A DNA stretch of 64,000 bases from Chitinophaga alhagiae (GCF_003568665.1 NZ_QXMH01000001.1:2480001-2544000); one strand, 5' to 3'; counted from the first letter of the stretch, positions 16,892-26,157 are shown. The notes: generated by a model not told the origin, from the sequence alone. Program-made: numbers and translations.

Positions 16892-17749
16892 TTACCTGGA
16901 ATGCGGGTTATACTTAAATTTGAGGATATCTGCCGTATTCTCCTCGTCTCCTTCATTTGAAATATACATATCCCCGTTAGGGGCAAAGGTAATGCCTTCC
17001 GGCTGGTTAAAGTGTTTGCGCCGGAGGGGGTGGCTTTCCAGCACCTTGCCGGAAAGGTCCGTGATCACCAGCAGCCGGTTAATGGACGCTATAATGTACA
17101 CCCTGTTCTCCAGCGGGTGTACCGCGGCGGCGGAGGGCCTGAAGTGTTTGGAAGGGGATTCCTGCAGGCCCGGTATATCGCTGTTCATAAAGCGGAAGGC
17201 CGCGGCCGAATCGTACCGCATGCTGTCCATCCGGAACGCATATACGCTGGTAGCTTTCTGGCCCTTGTCTGCTTCACAGTTCTTGCAGATCACAAAGGTG
17301 GTATTTTTACCGGCGTCGTAGTAGGCCGCTTCAAATTCTTTTTTGCCGCGCACGGGCAAATGATAGGTTACTGACTCCGTGGTGTCTGTGAACAGGTGCA
17401 GCACCTGGTAAAGGGTGCCGTTGCTTTTCAGCACCAGCCAGTCTTTACCGGTATGCACCACTTCCTCATAGTCCCCGCCTTTGCCGAACTTCCAGGAAGG
17501 GTAGGGGCTGGTGGTACGGAGCCCCACGCGGAAGAGCTTGCCCTGCTCGTCGTTATTGGCAATGAAATTGTTCTCATCGCCGTTGTACACCAGGCCGGAG
17601 ATCTCCTGCAAAGACTCCCGTACCTTGAAACGTTCGGGTTTGGTGAGCTGGTAACCCCGGGGAGAGCTGTATGTTTTGTCCTGTTTTTCCCCCAGTGCCT
17701 GGCAGGAAAAAAAGAGCAACAACAGGGCGTAGTACTTGATTACCTTCAT
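16892..17749 (-). CDS. SdiA-regulated-type lipoprotein (beta-propeller)
   Basis: A 285-residue protein with a short signal peptide and a lipobox-like LLLFFSC, so probably lipid-anchored. The conserved segments EISGLVY, DYEEVV and FNQPEGITFAPNGDMYISNEG are characteristic of the SdiA-regulated (YjiK-like) propeller family, whose ligand is unknown. The stop is 2 bases from the start of the phosphoesterase-barrel gene, so the lipoprotein is first in a two-gene operon and may act with the barrel at the outer membrane. No -7 element with full consensus is visible in the 84-base divergent gap to the HD-PycTM gene. Confidence 0.8.
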   Translation of the reverse strand: MKVIKYYALLLLFFSCQALGEKQDKTYSSPRGYQLTKPERFKVRESLQEISGLVYNGDENNFIANNDEQGKLFRVGLRTTSPYPSWKFGKGGDYEEVVHTGKDWLVLKSNGTLYQVLHLFTDTTESVTYHLPVRGKKEFEAAYYDAGKNTTFVICKNCEADKGQKATSVYAFRMDSMRYDSAAAFRFMNSDIPGLQESPSKHFRPSAAAVHPLENRVYIIASINRLLVITDLSGKVLESHPLRRKHFNQPEGITFAPNGDMYISNEGDEENTADILKFKYNPHSR

Positions 17750-17833
17750 AAAACCGGGCTTTAGACAATAAAATTAACGCAAAAAATGACGTAATTTGGA
17801 ATAGAAATTCTTCTTCCGTAAATACAATATCCG

Positions 17834-19063
17834 ATGGAAATTAGTTCAGTGATAGCCGCAGCACAGGCCCATGTAACCCGGCAGTTTGAGCAGCATACGC
17901 AGCCAGTGCTGGTATACCACAACAAAGCACATACGCTGCAGGTAGTGCAGGCGGCGGAGCAGATCACGGCTTATTACCGGCTTCCTGAAGAGGAACTGAT
18001 GGTGGTAATGCTGGCGGTATGGTTCCATGATATGGGATATTTGCTGGGAGAACGGCAGCAGCATGAACAGGCCGGGGCAGATGCGGCGTACGCTTTTGCA
18101 CTGGCGCAGGGCCTGCCGGAAAACGCCGCCAAAGCGGTGGCCGGCTGTATACTGGCTACCCGCATCCCGCAGGCGCCGAAAGACCTGCTGGAACAGATCG
18201 TGTGTGATGCGGACCTCTTTCACCTTGGCAGCAAAGACTTCAGCAAACGCAACAAACTGCTGAGGGCGGAAACGGAACTGTCCTCCGGCCATAAAATTTC
18301 CGGAACGGACTGGGCCAAAACAAGCATACTCTTCCTGGAATCTCACAAGTACCACACCGCCTACTGCCAGACCCTGCTGAAACAACAAAAAGAAGAAAAC
18401 CTTGAAAAGCTGCGGAGCAAGCTGGAACAGAAACAGAGCGAAGTGTTGAAAGAGCAGGAAAAGGAAAAAGAAAAGAAGCAGCAGAAAGCAGATAAACCGG
18501 AGAAAGACAAGGCGGAGAAAGACAAACGCTCCAACCGCGGCGTGGAAACCATGTTCCGCACCACTTCCACCAATCACATCCGCCTCAGCTCCATGGCGGA
18601 CTCCAAGGCCAACATCATGATATCGGTCAATGCCATTATTATTTCCGTATTGCTCAGCGTGCTGCTGCGCAAGCTGGAAGACTACCCGAATTTCATCCTG
18701 CCGGCCATTCTCTTTTTAACTACCAGCGTTACCACCATTGTGTTTTCCGTACTGGCCACCCGGCCCAATGTAACCACCGGCCGCTTCACCGATCTGGACA
18801 TACGCAGCAAAAAGGCCAACCTGCTCTTCTTCGGCAATTTCCACCAGATGAGCTACCAGGAGTATGAAGACGGCATGGAAACCATTATGAACAACGGGGA
18901 ATACCTTTACAGCAATATGATACACGACATTTATAACCTCGGCGTAGTGCTGGGCCGCAAATACAAGCTGCTCCGCTTTGCCTACAATACGTTCATGTTC
19001 GGTATCATTGCCTCCGTGCTGGCTTTTACCATAGCGGCGCTGTTTTTCCCAACAAAAGGATAG
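17834..19063 (+). CDS. HD phosphohydrolase domain fused to a PycTM (DUF5706) membrane module
   Basis: A 409-residue protein. Residues about 1-180 are an HD-superfamily domain with the metal ligands in order: H33 (YHNKAHT), H65-D66 (AVWFHDMGY) and D127 (DADLFHLG). Residues about 180-235 are a Lys/Glu/Gln-rich, probably coiled-coil linker. Residues about 236-405 match the PycTM/DUF5706 family found as the membrane effector of Pycsar anti-phage systems: HIRLSSMADSKANIMISVN, a helical hairpin near 262-305 and a last helix near 385-405. NCBI-type annotation would be 'Pycsar system effector family protein'. No nucleotide cyclase is encoded in the window, so this is not a complete Pycsar pair. It heads a four-gene operon, 3 bases before ppk1. 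The natural substrate of the HD domain is unknown. Confidence 0.85.
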   Translation: MEISSVIAAAQAHVTRQFEQHTQPVLVYHNKAHTLQVVQAAEQITAYYRLPEEELMVVMLAVWFHDMGYLLGERQQHEQAGADAAYAFALAQGLPENAAKAVAGCILATRIPQAPKDLLEQIVCDADLFHLGSKDFSKRNKLLRAETELSSGHKISGTDWAKTSILFLESHKYHTAYCQTLLKQQKEENLEKLRSKLEQKQSEVLKEQEKEKEKKQQKADKPEKDKAEKDKRSNRGVETMFRTTSTNHIRLSSMADSKANIMISVNAIIISVLLSVLLRKLEDYPNFILPAILFLTTSVTTIVFSVLATRPNVTTGRFTDLDIRSKKANLLFFGNFHQMSYQEYEDGMETIMNNGEYLYSNMIHDIYNLGVVLGRKYKLLRFAYNTFMFGIIASVLAFTIAALFFPTKG

Positions 19064-19066
19064 GAT

Positions 19067-21058
19067 TTGCACAAGATAGATACATCACTGAATGACCGGG
19101 ACCTGAGCTGGCTGTCTTTTAATTGCCGGGTACTGATGATGGCTGAAAATAAGGCGGTGCCTTTGTTTGAGCGCGTCCGCTTCCTTTCGATCTTTTCTTC
19201 CAACCTCGACGAGTTTTTCCGCGTGCGCATGCCCGCCCTGCTGGCCCTGCACCAGCTTGAAGAAACCAACAGCCGCATCTTGCCGGCCGTACAGGCGGAA
19301 ATAGGGCGGCAGCTTAACCTCTTTGGCCGTCTTTTACAGGGCGTACTGGCAAACCTGCAGCAGCGGGGCATACATTTGCATTATGGTACGCCCCTGCCGG
19401 AAGATGCCGCCATTAAAGATTATTTCCTCTCCACCGTAATGGGCCTGCTACAGCCTGTGTCACTGCAACTGCATAAACCGGAAGACCTCTTCCTGGAAAA
19501 CAACGCGCTGTACCTGGTGGCCAGCTTTGAGAACGGCGGCACGGGCATTGTGAACATTCCGTCCAACCTGCTGCCCCGGTTCCTGCAACTGCCCGGCGGC
19601 GGCATCGTGTTCCTGGACGATGTGCTGCGCGCCCACCTCCACCTCGTGTTCCCGGGGCGGGCCGTGCAGGGCGCTTACAGCATCAAGCTCACCCGCGATG
19701 CGGAAATTGATGTGGACGAGTTCAGCGGGCACCTGCTCCAGAAAGTGGAAAGCATGCTTATCAAAAGAGAGCTGGGCATACCCACCCGCTTCCTGTACGA
19801 TGGGGCCATGCCCGCGGCATTGCAGGCCGCGCTGGCAAAATACTTCCGTATAGCCCCGCAGGAAATGGTGGCCGGCGGCCGCTATCACCACCTGCGCCAG
19901 CTGGCAGACCTGCCGCTGCCCGTCAAAGACCCTTCGCTGTTCTATCCGTCCGCGTCTCCGGCCCGCGTACAACCGCTTGACGGGGAGGAGGGCCTGCTGG
20001 ATACGGTGCTGCGGCGGGATGTGTTGCTGCATGTACCGTACCAGAACTATGATTATATACTGCGGTATTTTAATGAGGCGGCGCTTGATCCCGATGTGAA
20101 AGAAATATACGTAACCCTCTACCGGGTGGCTTCCGGCTCCCAGATCGTGCATGCCCTCATCAGCGCGGCGCGCAATGGCAAGCAGGTAACCGTAATGGTG
20201 GAGCTGAAGGCCCGTTTTGACGAGGCCAACAACGTACGCTGGGCCAAAAGGATGAAAGAGGCCGGCATCCGCATCCTGTACAGCATCCCCAACCTGAAAG
20301 TGCATGCCAAGGTGGCGCTGGTAAAGCGGCGGCGCGGCTACACCTGGGACCATGTGGGCCTCATGGCCACCGGCAACTTCAATGAAAGCACCGCCCGCTT
20401 CTATACAGATCATGTGCTGCTCACTGCTCACCGGGAAATGACACAGGAGCTGGAGCTGCTGTTTCTCTATATGCAAACCGGCATTGCCCCGGCCCGTTAC
20501 CAGTTCATCCCCTTCAAACACCTGCTGGTGGCGCAGTTCAATCTTATGCCGCGCTTCCTGGAACTGATAGCCCGCGAGGCGGATAACGCCCGTGCCGGCC
20601 GGCCCGCGCGCATTGTGATCAAGCTCAATAACCTGCAGGAAAAACAGATGATAGAGGCCCTCTACGCCGCCGCGGAAGCGGGCGTGGAAATAGACCTTAT
20701 TGTGCGCAGCATCTGCTGCATTGTACCGCAAAAGGGCATCAGGGTACGGAGGATCGTAGACCGTTACCTGGAGCATGCGCGCATCTTTTATTTTCTCAAC
20801 CAGGGCAGCGAAGAAATTTACATGGGGTCTGCGGACTGGATGAACCGCAACCTGCACCGGCGCATAGAGGTATGTTTCCCGGTGTATGACCGGGAATATT
20901 CCCGGCAGGTGAAAGATATACTGGATATTCAACTGGCGGATAATACAAATGCCGTAATATTGGACAGGCAAATCAATAACCTGCCGGCAGAAAAGCAGCC
21001 CGGCCAGCCTGACGTGAATGCGCAGCAAGCTATTGCGGCGTACGTACATAACCTGTAA
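19067..21058 (+). CDS. ppk1: Polyphosphate kinase 1
   Basis: Reversibly polymerises the gamma-phosphate of ATP into inorganic polyphosphate. The N-terminus DRDLSWLSFNCRVL and SIFSSNLDEFFRVRM is diagnostic. The phosphorylated histidine should be H413 (LKVHAKVALVKR) and the second catalytic histidine H570 (RYLEHARIFYF), followed by MGSADWMNRNLHRRIEV. The 663-residue length is normal. The start must be TTG at 19067: an in-frame TAG lies at 19061 and no ATG precedes the conserved N-terminus. It starts 3 bases after the HD-PycTM stop, suggesting translational coupling. Confidence 0.96.
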   Translation: MHKIDTSLNDRDLSWLSFNCRVLMMAENKAVPLFERVRFLSIFSSNLDEFFRVRMPALLALHQLEETNSRILPAVQAEIGRQLNLFGRLLQGVLANLQQRGIHLHYGTPLPEDAAIKDYFLSTVMGLLQPVSLQLHKPEDLFLENNALYLVASFENGGTGIVNIPSNLLPRFLQLPGGGIVFLDDVLRAHLHLVFPGRAVQGAYSIKLTRDAEIDVDEFSGHLLQKVESMLIKRELGIPTRFLYDGAMPAALQAALAKYFRIAPQEMVAGGRYHHLRQLADLPLPVKDPSLFYPSASPARVQPLDGEEGLLDTVLRRDVLLHVPYQNYDYILRYFNEAALDPDVKEIYVTLYRVASGSQIVHALISAARNGKQVTVMVELKARFDEANNVRWAKRMKEAGIRILYSIPNLKVHAKVALVKRRRGYTWDHVGLMATGNFNESTARFYTDHVLLTAHREMTQELELLFLYMQTGIAPARYQFIPFKHLLVAQFNLMPRFLELIAREADNARAGRPARIVIKLNNLQEKQMIEALYAAAEAGVEIDLIVRSICCIVPQKGIRVRRIVDRYLEHARIFYFLNQGSEEIYMGSADWMNRNLHRRIEVCFPVYDREYSRQVKDILDIQLADNTNAVILDRQINNLPAEKQPGQPDVNAQQAIAAYVHNL

Positions 21059-21068
21059 TGATTTTCAT

Positions 21069-21557
21069 ATGGCCCAAACGGTTACCAACAATCATTTTAT
21101 CAGGCTGGTGAACAACCGCTTCCGGTTCTCGCTGTTTTTACTGTACAAGCTGCCCAGCGCATGGCTGGCCGGCGTAAGGGTCACCCATCTGGATGTAAAC
21201 AGTTGCACCACGGTAGTGCCTTACCGCTGGCTGTCACAAAACCCGTTCAACTCTACATATTTTGCCTGCCTGGCCATGGCGGCGGAAATGAGCTCCGGCG
21301 TGCTGGGCCTGGCCCATACGCGGGGAGAAGGTTTACGCGTGTCTATGCTGGTGACCGGCATGGAAGGTATTTTCCTGAAAAAGGCCAAATCCCGTACCTG
21401 GTTTACCTGCAATGCCGGCGCCGCCATCCGCCAGGCCGTGCTGCAAACGGTAGAAACGGGAGAGGCGGCTGCCCTTACCATACCAGTTACCGGGCAGTCT
21501 GAAAACGGTACAGAAATTGCCAGGTTCCAGATCACCTGGAGCTTTAAAAAAGTATAA
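21069..21557 (+). CDS. DUF4442 domain protein (hotdog-fold, thioesterase-like)
   Basis: A 162-residue protein matching the DUF4442 group of hotdog-fold proteins, which are related to acyl-CoA thioesterases but lack a proven activity. Visible are LPSAWLAGVRV, the strand-turn SCTTVVPYRWLSQNPFNS, and YFACLAMAAEMSSGVLGL (the long hotdog helix), then alternating strands. The start ATG 21069 lies 10 bases after ppk1. A longer frame opening inside ppk1 is possible but has no support. It sits 2 bases before a beta-CASP nuclease. Confidence 0.8.
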   Translation: MAQTVTNNHFIRLVNNRFRFSLFLLYKLPSAWLAGVRVTHLDVNSCTTVVPYRWLSQNPFNSTYFACLAMAAEMSSGVLGLAHTRGEGLRVSMLVTGMEGIFLKKAKSRTWFTCNAGAAIRQAVLQTVETGEAAALTIPVTGQSENGTEIARFQITWSFKKV

Positions 21558-21559
21558 CT

Positions 21560-22963
21560 ATGAAGATTGCATTTCATGGGGCTGCAAGGACCGTTACCGG
21601 TTCCAAGCACCTGATCACCCTGAAGAACGGGAAGAAAATTTTGCTGGATTGTGGTATGTACCAGGGCATGGGCCGGGAAACGGTGCCGCTGAACCACGAC
21701 TTTGGCTTTGATCCGCAGGAAGTAGACATCATGATCCTGTCTCATGCGCACATAGACCACTCCGGCCTGGTGCCGCGACTCTGCAAGCTGGGGTACAAAG
21801 GAAATATCTATTGCACGCCCGCCTCGAGAGACCTGTCTGAAATACTGCTGCTGGATTCCGCGGAGATACAGGAAGACGATATCAAGTTCGTGAACAAAAA
21901 GAACGCACGGGAGGGCAAGCCCTACATTCAGCCCCTCTACACGGTGCAAGACGCCAAACGCGCCATAGACCAGTTAACGCCTGTGCCTTATGGAGAATGG
22001 CGGCGCATAGATGAAGATGTAGAGGTGCTCTTTACCGATGCGGGCCACATCATCGGCAGCGCCTGTGTACATCTGCGCCTTACGGAGGCCGGCGTTACCC
22101 GGCAGGTTACCTTCAGCGGTGACATTGGCCGTTATGGCGATCCTATCCTCAAATCTCCGGAAGTATTCCCGCAGGCAGATTACATCATTATGGAATCTAC
22201 CTACGGCAGCACGCTGCACGCAAAAATTGAACCGGCAGACGATGAGCTGCTGCGTTTTATACATGAGACCTGCGTAGTAAAAAAAGGGAAGCTGATCATT
22301 CCCGCCTTCAGCGTAGGCCGCACCCAGGAAATACTCTACGCCCTCAACCGCGCGCAACTGGCGGGCAAGCTGCCGCGGGTAGACCTGTTTGTAGACAGCC
22401 CGCTTTCCCTGGAAGCCACGGAGGTAACCCGCCTGCACCCCGAGTGTTTTAACCGCAAGGTGGCCAAAATGCTGGAGGTAGACGATGATCCGTTCAGCTT
22501 CCCCGGCCTGCGGTATATCAAAACGGTGGAAGAATCAAAGATGCTCAACTTCCGCAAAGAGCCTTGCGTGATCATTTCCGCATCCGGCATGGCGGAAGCG
22601 GGGCGTGTGAAACACCACATTGCCAACAATATAGACCAGTGGAAAAATACGGTGCTCATTGTAGGGTATTGCGAACCGCAATCTCTCGGCGGCCGGTTGA
22701 TGCGCGGCGCTACGGAAGTGTCTATTTACGGGGAACGCCACGAGGTGAAAGCTGAAGTAGGCGTGATCCGCTCCATGAGTGCGCATGGCGACTATGAAGA
22801 CATGAGCCAGTGGCTGGCCTGCCAGGACCCGAGGGGAGTAAGCAAGCTGTTTTTGGTACATGGGGAATATGAAGTGCAGACCGTATTTAAGGACTGGCTG
22901 CACAAAAAAGGGTATGTGGATATTGAGATACCGGAACGGCATGAAGAAATAGGCCTCGGTTAA
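21560..22963 (+). CDS. MBL-fold beta-CASP RNA nuclease
   Basis: Metallo-beta-lactamase nuclease of the beta-CASP class, resembling archaeal/bacterial CPSF-like RNases. The signature metal motif SHAHIDHSG is near residue 68. DAGHIIGSA and SGDIG follow, then the beta-CASP insert with PAFSVGRTQE and SASGMAEAGRVKHH, and a late SAHGD and VHGE. It is 467 residues long. It likely processes RNA 3' ends in the cytosol; the precise target cannot be told. It is the last gene of the operon, and its stop codon overlaps the stop of the convergent kinase gene. Confidence 0.92.
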   Translation: MKIAFHGAARTVTGSKHLITLKNGKKILLDCGMYQGMGRETVPLNHDFGFDPQEVDIMILSHAHIDHSGLVPRLCKLGYKGNIYCTPASRDLSEILLLDSAEIQEDDIKFVNKKNAREGKPYIQPLYTVQDAKRAIDQLTPVPYGEWRRIDEDVEVLFTDAGHIIGSACVHLRLTEAGVTRQVTFSGDIGRYGDPILKSPEVFPQADYIIMESTYGSTLHAKIEPADDELLRFIHETCVVKKGKLIIPAFSVGRTQEILYALNRAQLAGKLPRVDLFVDSPLSLEATEVTRLHPECFNRKVAKMLEVDDDPFSFPGLRYIKTVEESKMLNFRKEPCVIISASGMAEAGRVKHHIANNIDQWKNTVLIVGYCEPQSLGGRLMRGATEVSIYGERHEVKAEVGVIRSMSAHGDYEDMSQWLACQDPRGVSKLFLVHGEYEVQTVFKDWLHKKGYVDIEIPERHEEIGLG

Positions 22964-25900
22964 TCTTCCTGCAGCGGGAACCAGAGGTTGACGCGTGTGC
23001 CGGCAGCCTTGCCTGTTCCGTTCTGCAGGTCCTCAATGTCAAACGAAGCATCTAAATTGAACCGGCTGTTGTAGATCTGCAGCCGGTCTTTTGTTATCTG
23101 CAGCCCGCGGGAAATATGGGTGGGATGGCTGAACTGCTTGATGCTGGTAGCAGCCTCACGGCCAATGCCATTGTCTGTTACCGTTACGTGAATGCGCCCG
23201 TTTTCCTTGATGAAGGCAATGTTCAGCAGGCCCCTGCTTTCTTTATGCAGCAGGCCATGCCAGATGGCGTTCTCTACAAAAGGCTGCAGCACCATGGCCG
23301 GTATTTCCACAAAGTCGCTGTCCAGCTGCGGGTCTACGGAAATAGTATAATCGAATTTATTGTCCAGCCGCAGTTTCTCCAGCTCCAGGTAATTCTCCAG
23401 CATGCTGCATTCCCGGGTAATGGAAATGTTGTTGAGTTGCGAAGTGTCCAGCACGTTGCGGATGAGGCGGGCAAAGCGGCTGAGGTATGCCAGCGCCTGC
23501 TCCGTCTGGTTTTTCATCATGAACGTCTGGATAGAATTGAGGGCGTTGAAAATAAAGTGCGGGTTCATTTGCGCCCGCAGGGCCTTCATTTCCAGCTGGG
23601 CCAGCTCTTCCCGGAAAGCCGCCCGGTTTTTGGCCTCTTTTTTAACGAGGTACAGCCTGAACCGGAAGTAGCCATAAATGAGGCCCAGCAGCAACAGTAT
23701 GCCCAGCGCCCTGAACCACCAGGTTTGCCAGAAGGCGGGTTGTATCTCGATGTGGAAAAAAGTGGTGTTGCGGGAAAAGATGCCGGCCGTGTTCATGCTT
23801 TTTACCCTGAAGGTGTACCTGCCCGGCGAAAGATCTGTGTACCGCGCTATCAGCAGGCTTTCCGCCGGCACCCAGTCTGCGTCCACCCCGTCCAGCTTGT
23901 AATAATACAGCGCATTTTCATTGTGGTATTGCAGGGATTTGAAGGAGATGCTGATAAAGTTGCGGTCGTGCGGCAGTACAATGGCCCGCCCGCTGCCCAC
24001 TACAGAATCTGTGTTCACCAGCTGGTTCATGACCCGCATTTCCACAATGGTCACGTCTGGCGGCGCGGGTTTCTCCTGCAGGTGCAGGGGAGAAAAAGAC
24101 ACAGCATGGTCTGATGCGCCCACCAGCAGGTGGCCATCTTCAAGAATGGCAATATTGCGGCGCACGCGGCGGTGATTGTCAATAATATCATCGTTCTGTA
24201 CAAAGGCGGAAAAAGTGCGGTTCTTCCCGTTCAGCCGGTAAAAGCCATAGGGCGTGGTGAACCAGATGGCTTCCCCTTCCCTGGCCTTGTGCATGCTCAG
24301 CACCCATTCATCAAAATGCTCGCCGTTGATGTCTTGCGCGTCCCAGGTGTCATTTCTCAGGTTGTAGAAAAATATGCCGTGGTCTGTTCCGGCTACCAGC
24401 AAGGTGTCATTGTACCGCAGCAGGCTGGTGATATTACGCACCGTGTCGTTATGATGGCGGAACATCACCTGCTTTTTTACCAGCCCGCTTTTTTTGTGGA
24501 AGCGGAGCAACCCTCCGCTGGTAGTGGCCAGCCACAGCAGGGAGTCTGCCTGTGGCACCACGCTCATCACAGACGTATTGCGCTGTACGAACTGCAGCAG
24601 CTGCGGATAGTTCTCCACCGTGTTTTGCAGCGGGTCCCAGCGGGCAAGGCCGTGTTTGTAAATGCCCAGCCATATCACGGAATCTTTTTCCGGGGCTATG
24701 GTGAGCACCGTCTGGTCAAAGAGCCCTTTGGGCTGAAAGTGGCGGAAGTGGCGGGTGGCCGGGTCAAATTCAGAAATAAAGCCGTTTTCCTGCCCCACCA
24801 GTATGCGGCCATTCCGCAGTTCGGCAAAGCTCCACACCTGCCCGCGGGCCTCCGGTATACCGGCGCGGCCATTGGGCTGGTAGGTAAAATGCTGCTGTAA
24901 TTGGAGGTTGGAGTGCAGCCATACAAAACCTTTGCCCCAGTAACCAATATAGGCATCGCCATTGGTTGCGCGGTAAATGCCGGTCACTTCCGCATCGGGA
25001 AAACCTCGTCGGTAGTCCAGCCGGGTAAAGCTCTGGTTGTGCAGGCTCATCATGTTAATGCCCCTGTCTGTGCCTACCCAGAGGTGGCCATCCCTGTCAT
25101 GCAGCAGGCAATTGGACTCATAGTTGAAATGCAGGCCCAGGGGGTCTGCATTGTTGCCGGGTATGCTGAGGTCGAAGGTATCGCTCGCATCGTTGTGGCG
25201 GTACAGCCCGTTTTGCTGCATGGCCGCCCAGATGTGACCCTGGAGGTCTTCGCTGATATCGTACACCTGGTCGCTGTCATGTCCTTTTCCTGAAAAATGA
25301 TAGGCCCGCAGGTAGTTATTGTCCGCATGCCAGGCAAATAGCTCTTTGCTGCCGCGGCTGGCCATCCAGATGCGGTGGCGGGAGTCTTCATACAGTTTCT
25401 TGACGCTCTGGCGTACGTTCAGCGCCGTAAGCCGGGCGGGGTTATGCTGGGCGCTGTATACTTCTTTACGGTTGGCGCTGTACAGGTACAGGCCGTTAAT
25501 GCTGCTTAACCACAGCCGGCCCTGGTGGTCTTCCAGTATAGCGGCGTTGAGCTGGGAGCGGATGCTGTCTGGTATGCCCGGCGCTTTGCGGAACTTGTTG
25601 GTGGTACTGTCCAGCATCAGCAGCCCGGCGCGGGTGGTGGTCCAGATAACGCCGTTATGGTCTTGCAGAATGGCGTGGCAGCCCACGTTACCGGCAAACA
25701 GCAGGCCCTCTTCGACGGGCACCGCGCGTACTTTGGCGGTAACAGGGTCGTACATACGGATATTGTCGGGTGTGCCTATCCAGATGCGGCCCTGCCTGTC
25801 TTCAACCAGCGCAATGTCTTCATAATACATGGAGCCGGGCAGGCGGTCAAAATTGGTAATGGTAAGAAAGTGTTCACCGTCATACCGCTGCAGGGCGGTA

Positions 25901-26073
25901 CCGGCAATCCAGATAAAGCCTTTTTTGTCTTGCAGGATAGCGGAAATATGATTCCCGGCCAATCCATCCTCAATGCCAAGGTGAGAGAAGGTATAGGTAT
26001 CAGGCTGTTGCGCCCCGGCATGGAGGCAGGGCAGCCATAAGGCCAGTAAGATGAGTATCCGGGTCAGACGCAT
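22960..26073 (-). CDS. Two-component propeller sensor histidine kinase (LytS-type output)
   Basis: A 1037-residue membrane sensor with a signal peptide (MRLTRILILLALWLPCLHAG). About fourteen regulator-propeller repeats (pattern IWIGT, LWVGTDRGI) span residues 30-690. A Y_Y_Y domain follows (about 700-765, ending in LSPGRYTFRVKSMNTAG), then one transmembrane helix (about 781-800). The His_kinase domain has the phosphoacceptor in QMNPHFIFNALNS near 837, and an HATPase domain forms the C-terminus (GIGREAA). No receiver or AraC domain is fused, so it must signal to a separate LytTR-type regulator, which is not adjacent. Such sensors typically detect polysaccharide breakdown products. Confidence 0.93.
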   Translation of the reverse strand: MRLTRILILLALWLPCLHAGAQQPDTYTFSHLGIEDGLAGNHISAILQDKKGFIWIAGTALQRYDGEHFLTITNFDRLPGSMYYEDIALVEDRQGRIWIGTPDNIRMYDPVTAKVRAVPVEEGLLFAGNVGCHAILQDHNGVIWTTTRAGLLMLDSTTNKFRKAPGIPDSIRSQLNAAILEDHQGRLWLSSINGLYLYSANRKEVYSAQHNPARLTALNVRQSVKKLYEDSRHRIWMASRGSKELFAWHADNNYLRAYHFSGKGHDSDQVYDISEDLQGHIWAAMQQNGLYRHNDASDTFDLSIPGNNADPLGLHFNYESNCLLHDRDGHLWVGTDRGINMMSLHNQSFTRLDYRRGFPDAEVTGIYRATNGDAYIGYWGKGFVWLHSNLQLQQHFTYQPNGRAGIPEARGQVWSFAELRNGRILVGQENGFISEFDPATRHFRHFQPKGLFDQTVLTIAPEKDSVIWLGIYKHGLARWDPLQNTVENYPQLLQFVQRNTSVMSVVPQADSLLWLATTSGGLLRFHKKSGLVKKQVMFRHHNDTVRNITSLLRYNDTLLVAGTDHGIFFYNLRNDTWDAQDINGEHFDEWVLSMHKAREGEAIWFTTPYGFYRLNGKNRTFSAFVQNDDIIDNHRRVRRNIAILEDGHLLVGASDHAVSFSPLHLQEKPAPPDVTIVEMRVMNQLVNTDSVVGSGRAIVLPHDRNFISISFKSLQYHNENALYYYKLDGVDADWVPAESLLIARYTDLSPGRYTFRVKSMNTAGIFSRNTTFFHIEIQPAFWQTWWFRALGILLLLGLIYGYFRFRLYLVKKEAKNRAAFREELAQLEMKALRAQMNPHFIFNALNSIQTFMMKNQTEQALAYLSRFARLIRNVLDTSQLNNISITRECSMLENYLELEKLRLDNKFDYTISVDPQLDSDFVEIPAMVLQPFVENAIWHGLLHKESRGLLNIAFIKENGRIHVTVTDNGIGREAATSIKQFSHPTHISRGLQITKDRLQIYNSRFNLDASFDIEDLQNGTGKAAGTRVNLWFPLQED

Positions 26074-26078
26074 TGGCG

Positions 26079-26086
26079 CAAAGGTA
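26079..26086 (-). promoter_or_regulatory. -7 element abutting the propeller kinase start
   Basis: CAAAGGTA reads TACCTTTG on the minus strand, an exact TAnnTTTG. It ends 5 bases before the ATG at 26073, predicting a leaderless or near-leaderless mRNA. Confidence 0.45.
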
Positions 26087-26113
26087 CGAAGCGGCCGTGA
26101 TACGGCAGACGCT

Positions 26114-26143
26114 CTTTTGCGGGAGCCGTGGCCCCCGCAAAAG
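26114..26143. terminator. Hairpin between SMP-30-like gene and propeller kinase gene
   Basis: A perfect 10-bp stem CTTTTGCGGG (26114-26123) with the arm at 26134-26143. The base of the stem is A/T, but no T run follows on the minus strand, so termination of the SMP-30-like transcript is plausible and not certain. Confidence 0.5.
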
Positions 26144-26157
26144 GCGTGCAGCAGTGA

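Noticed and set aside
17834..19063. Complete Pycsar anti-phage system
   Set aside because: The PycTM module is present, but no pyrimidine cyclase is encoded anywhere in the window, and the neighbours are metabolic and RNA-processing genes.
19460..21049. Open frame of 529 codons on the minus strand
   Set aside because: Antisense shadow of ppk1, whose coding frame is certain from its catalytic motifs.
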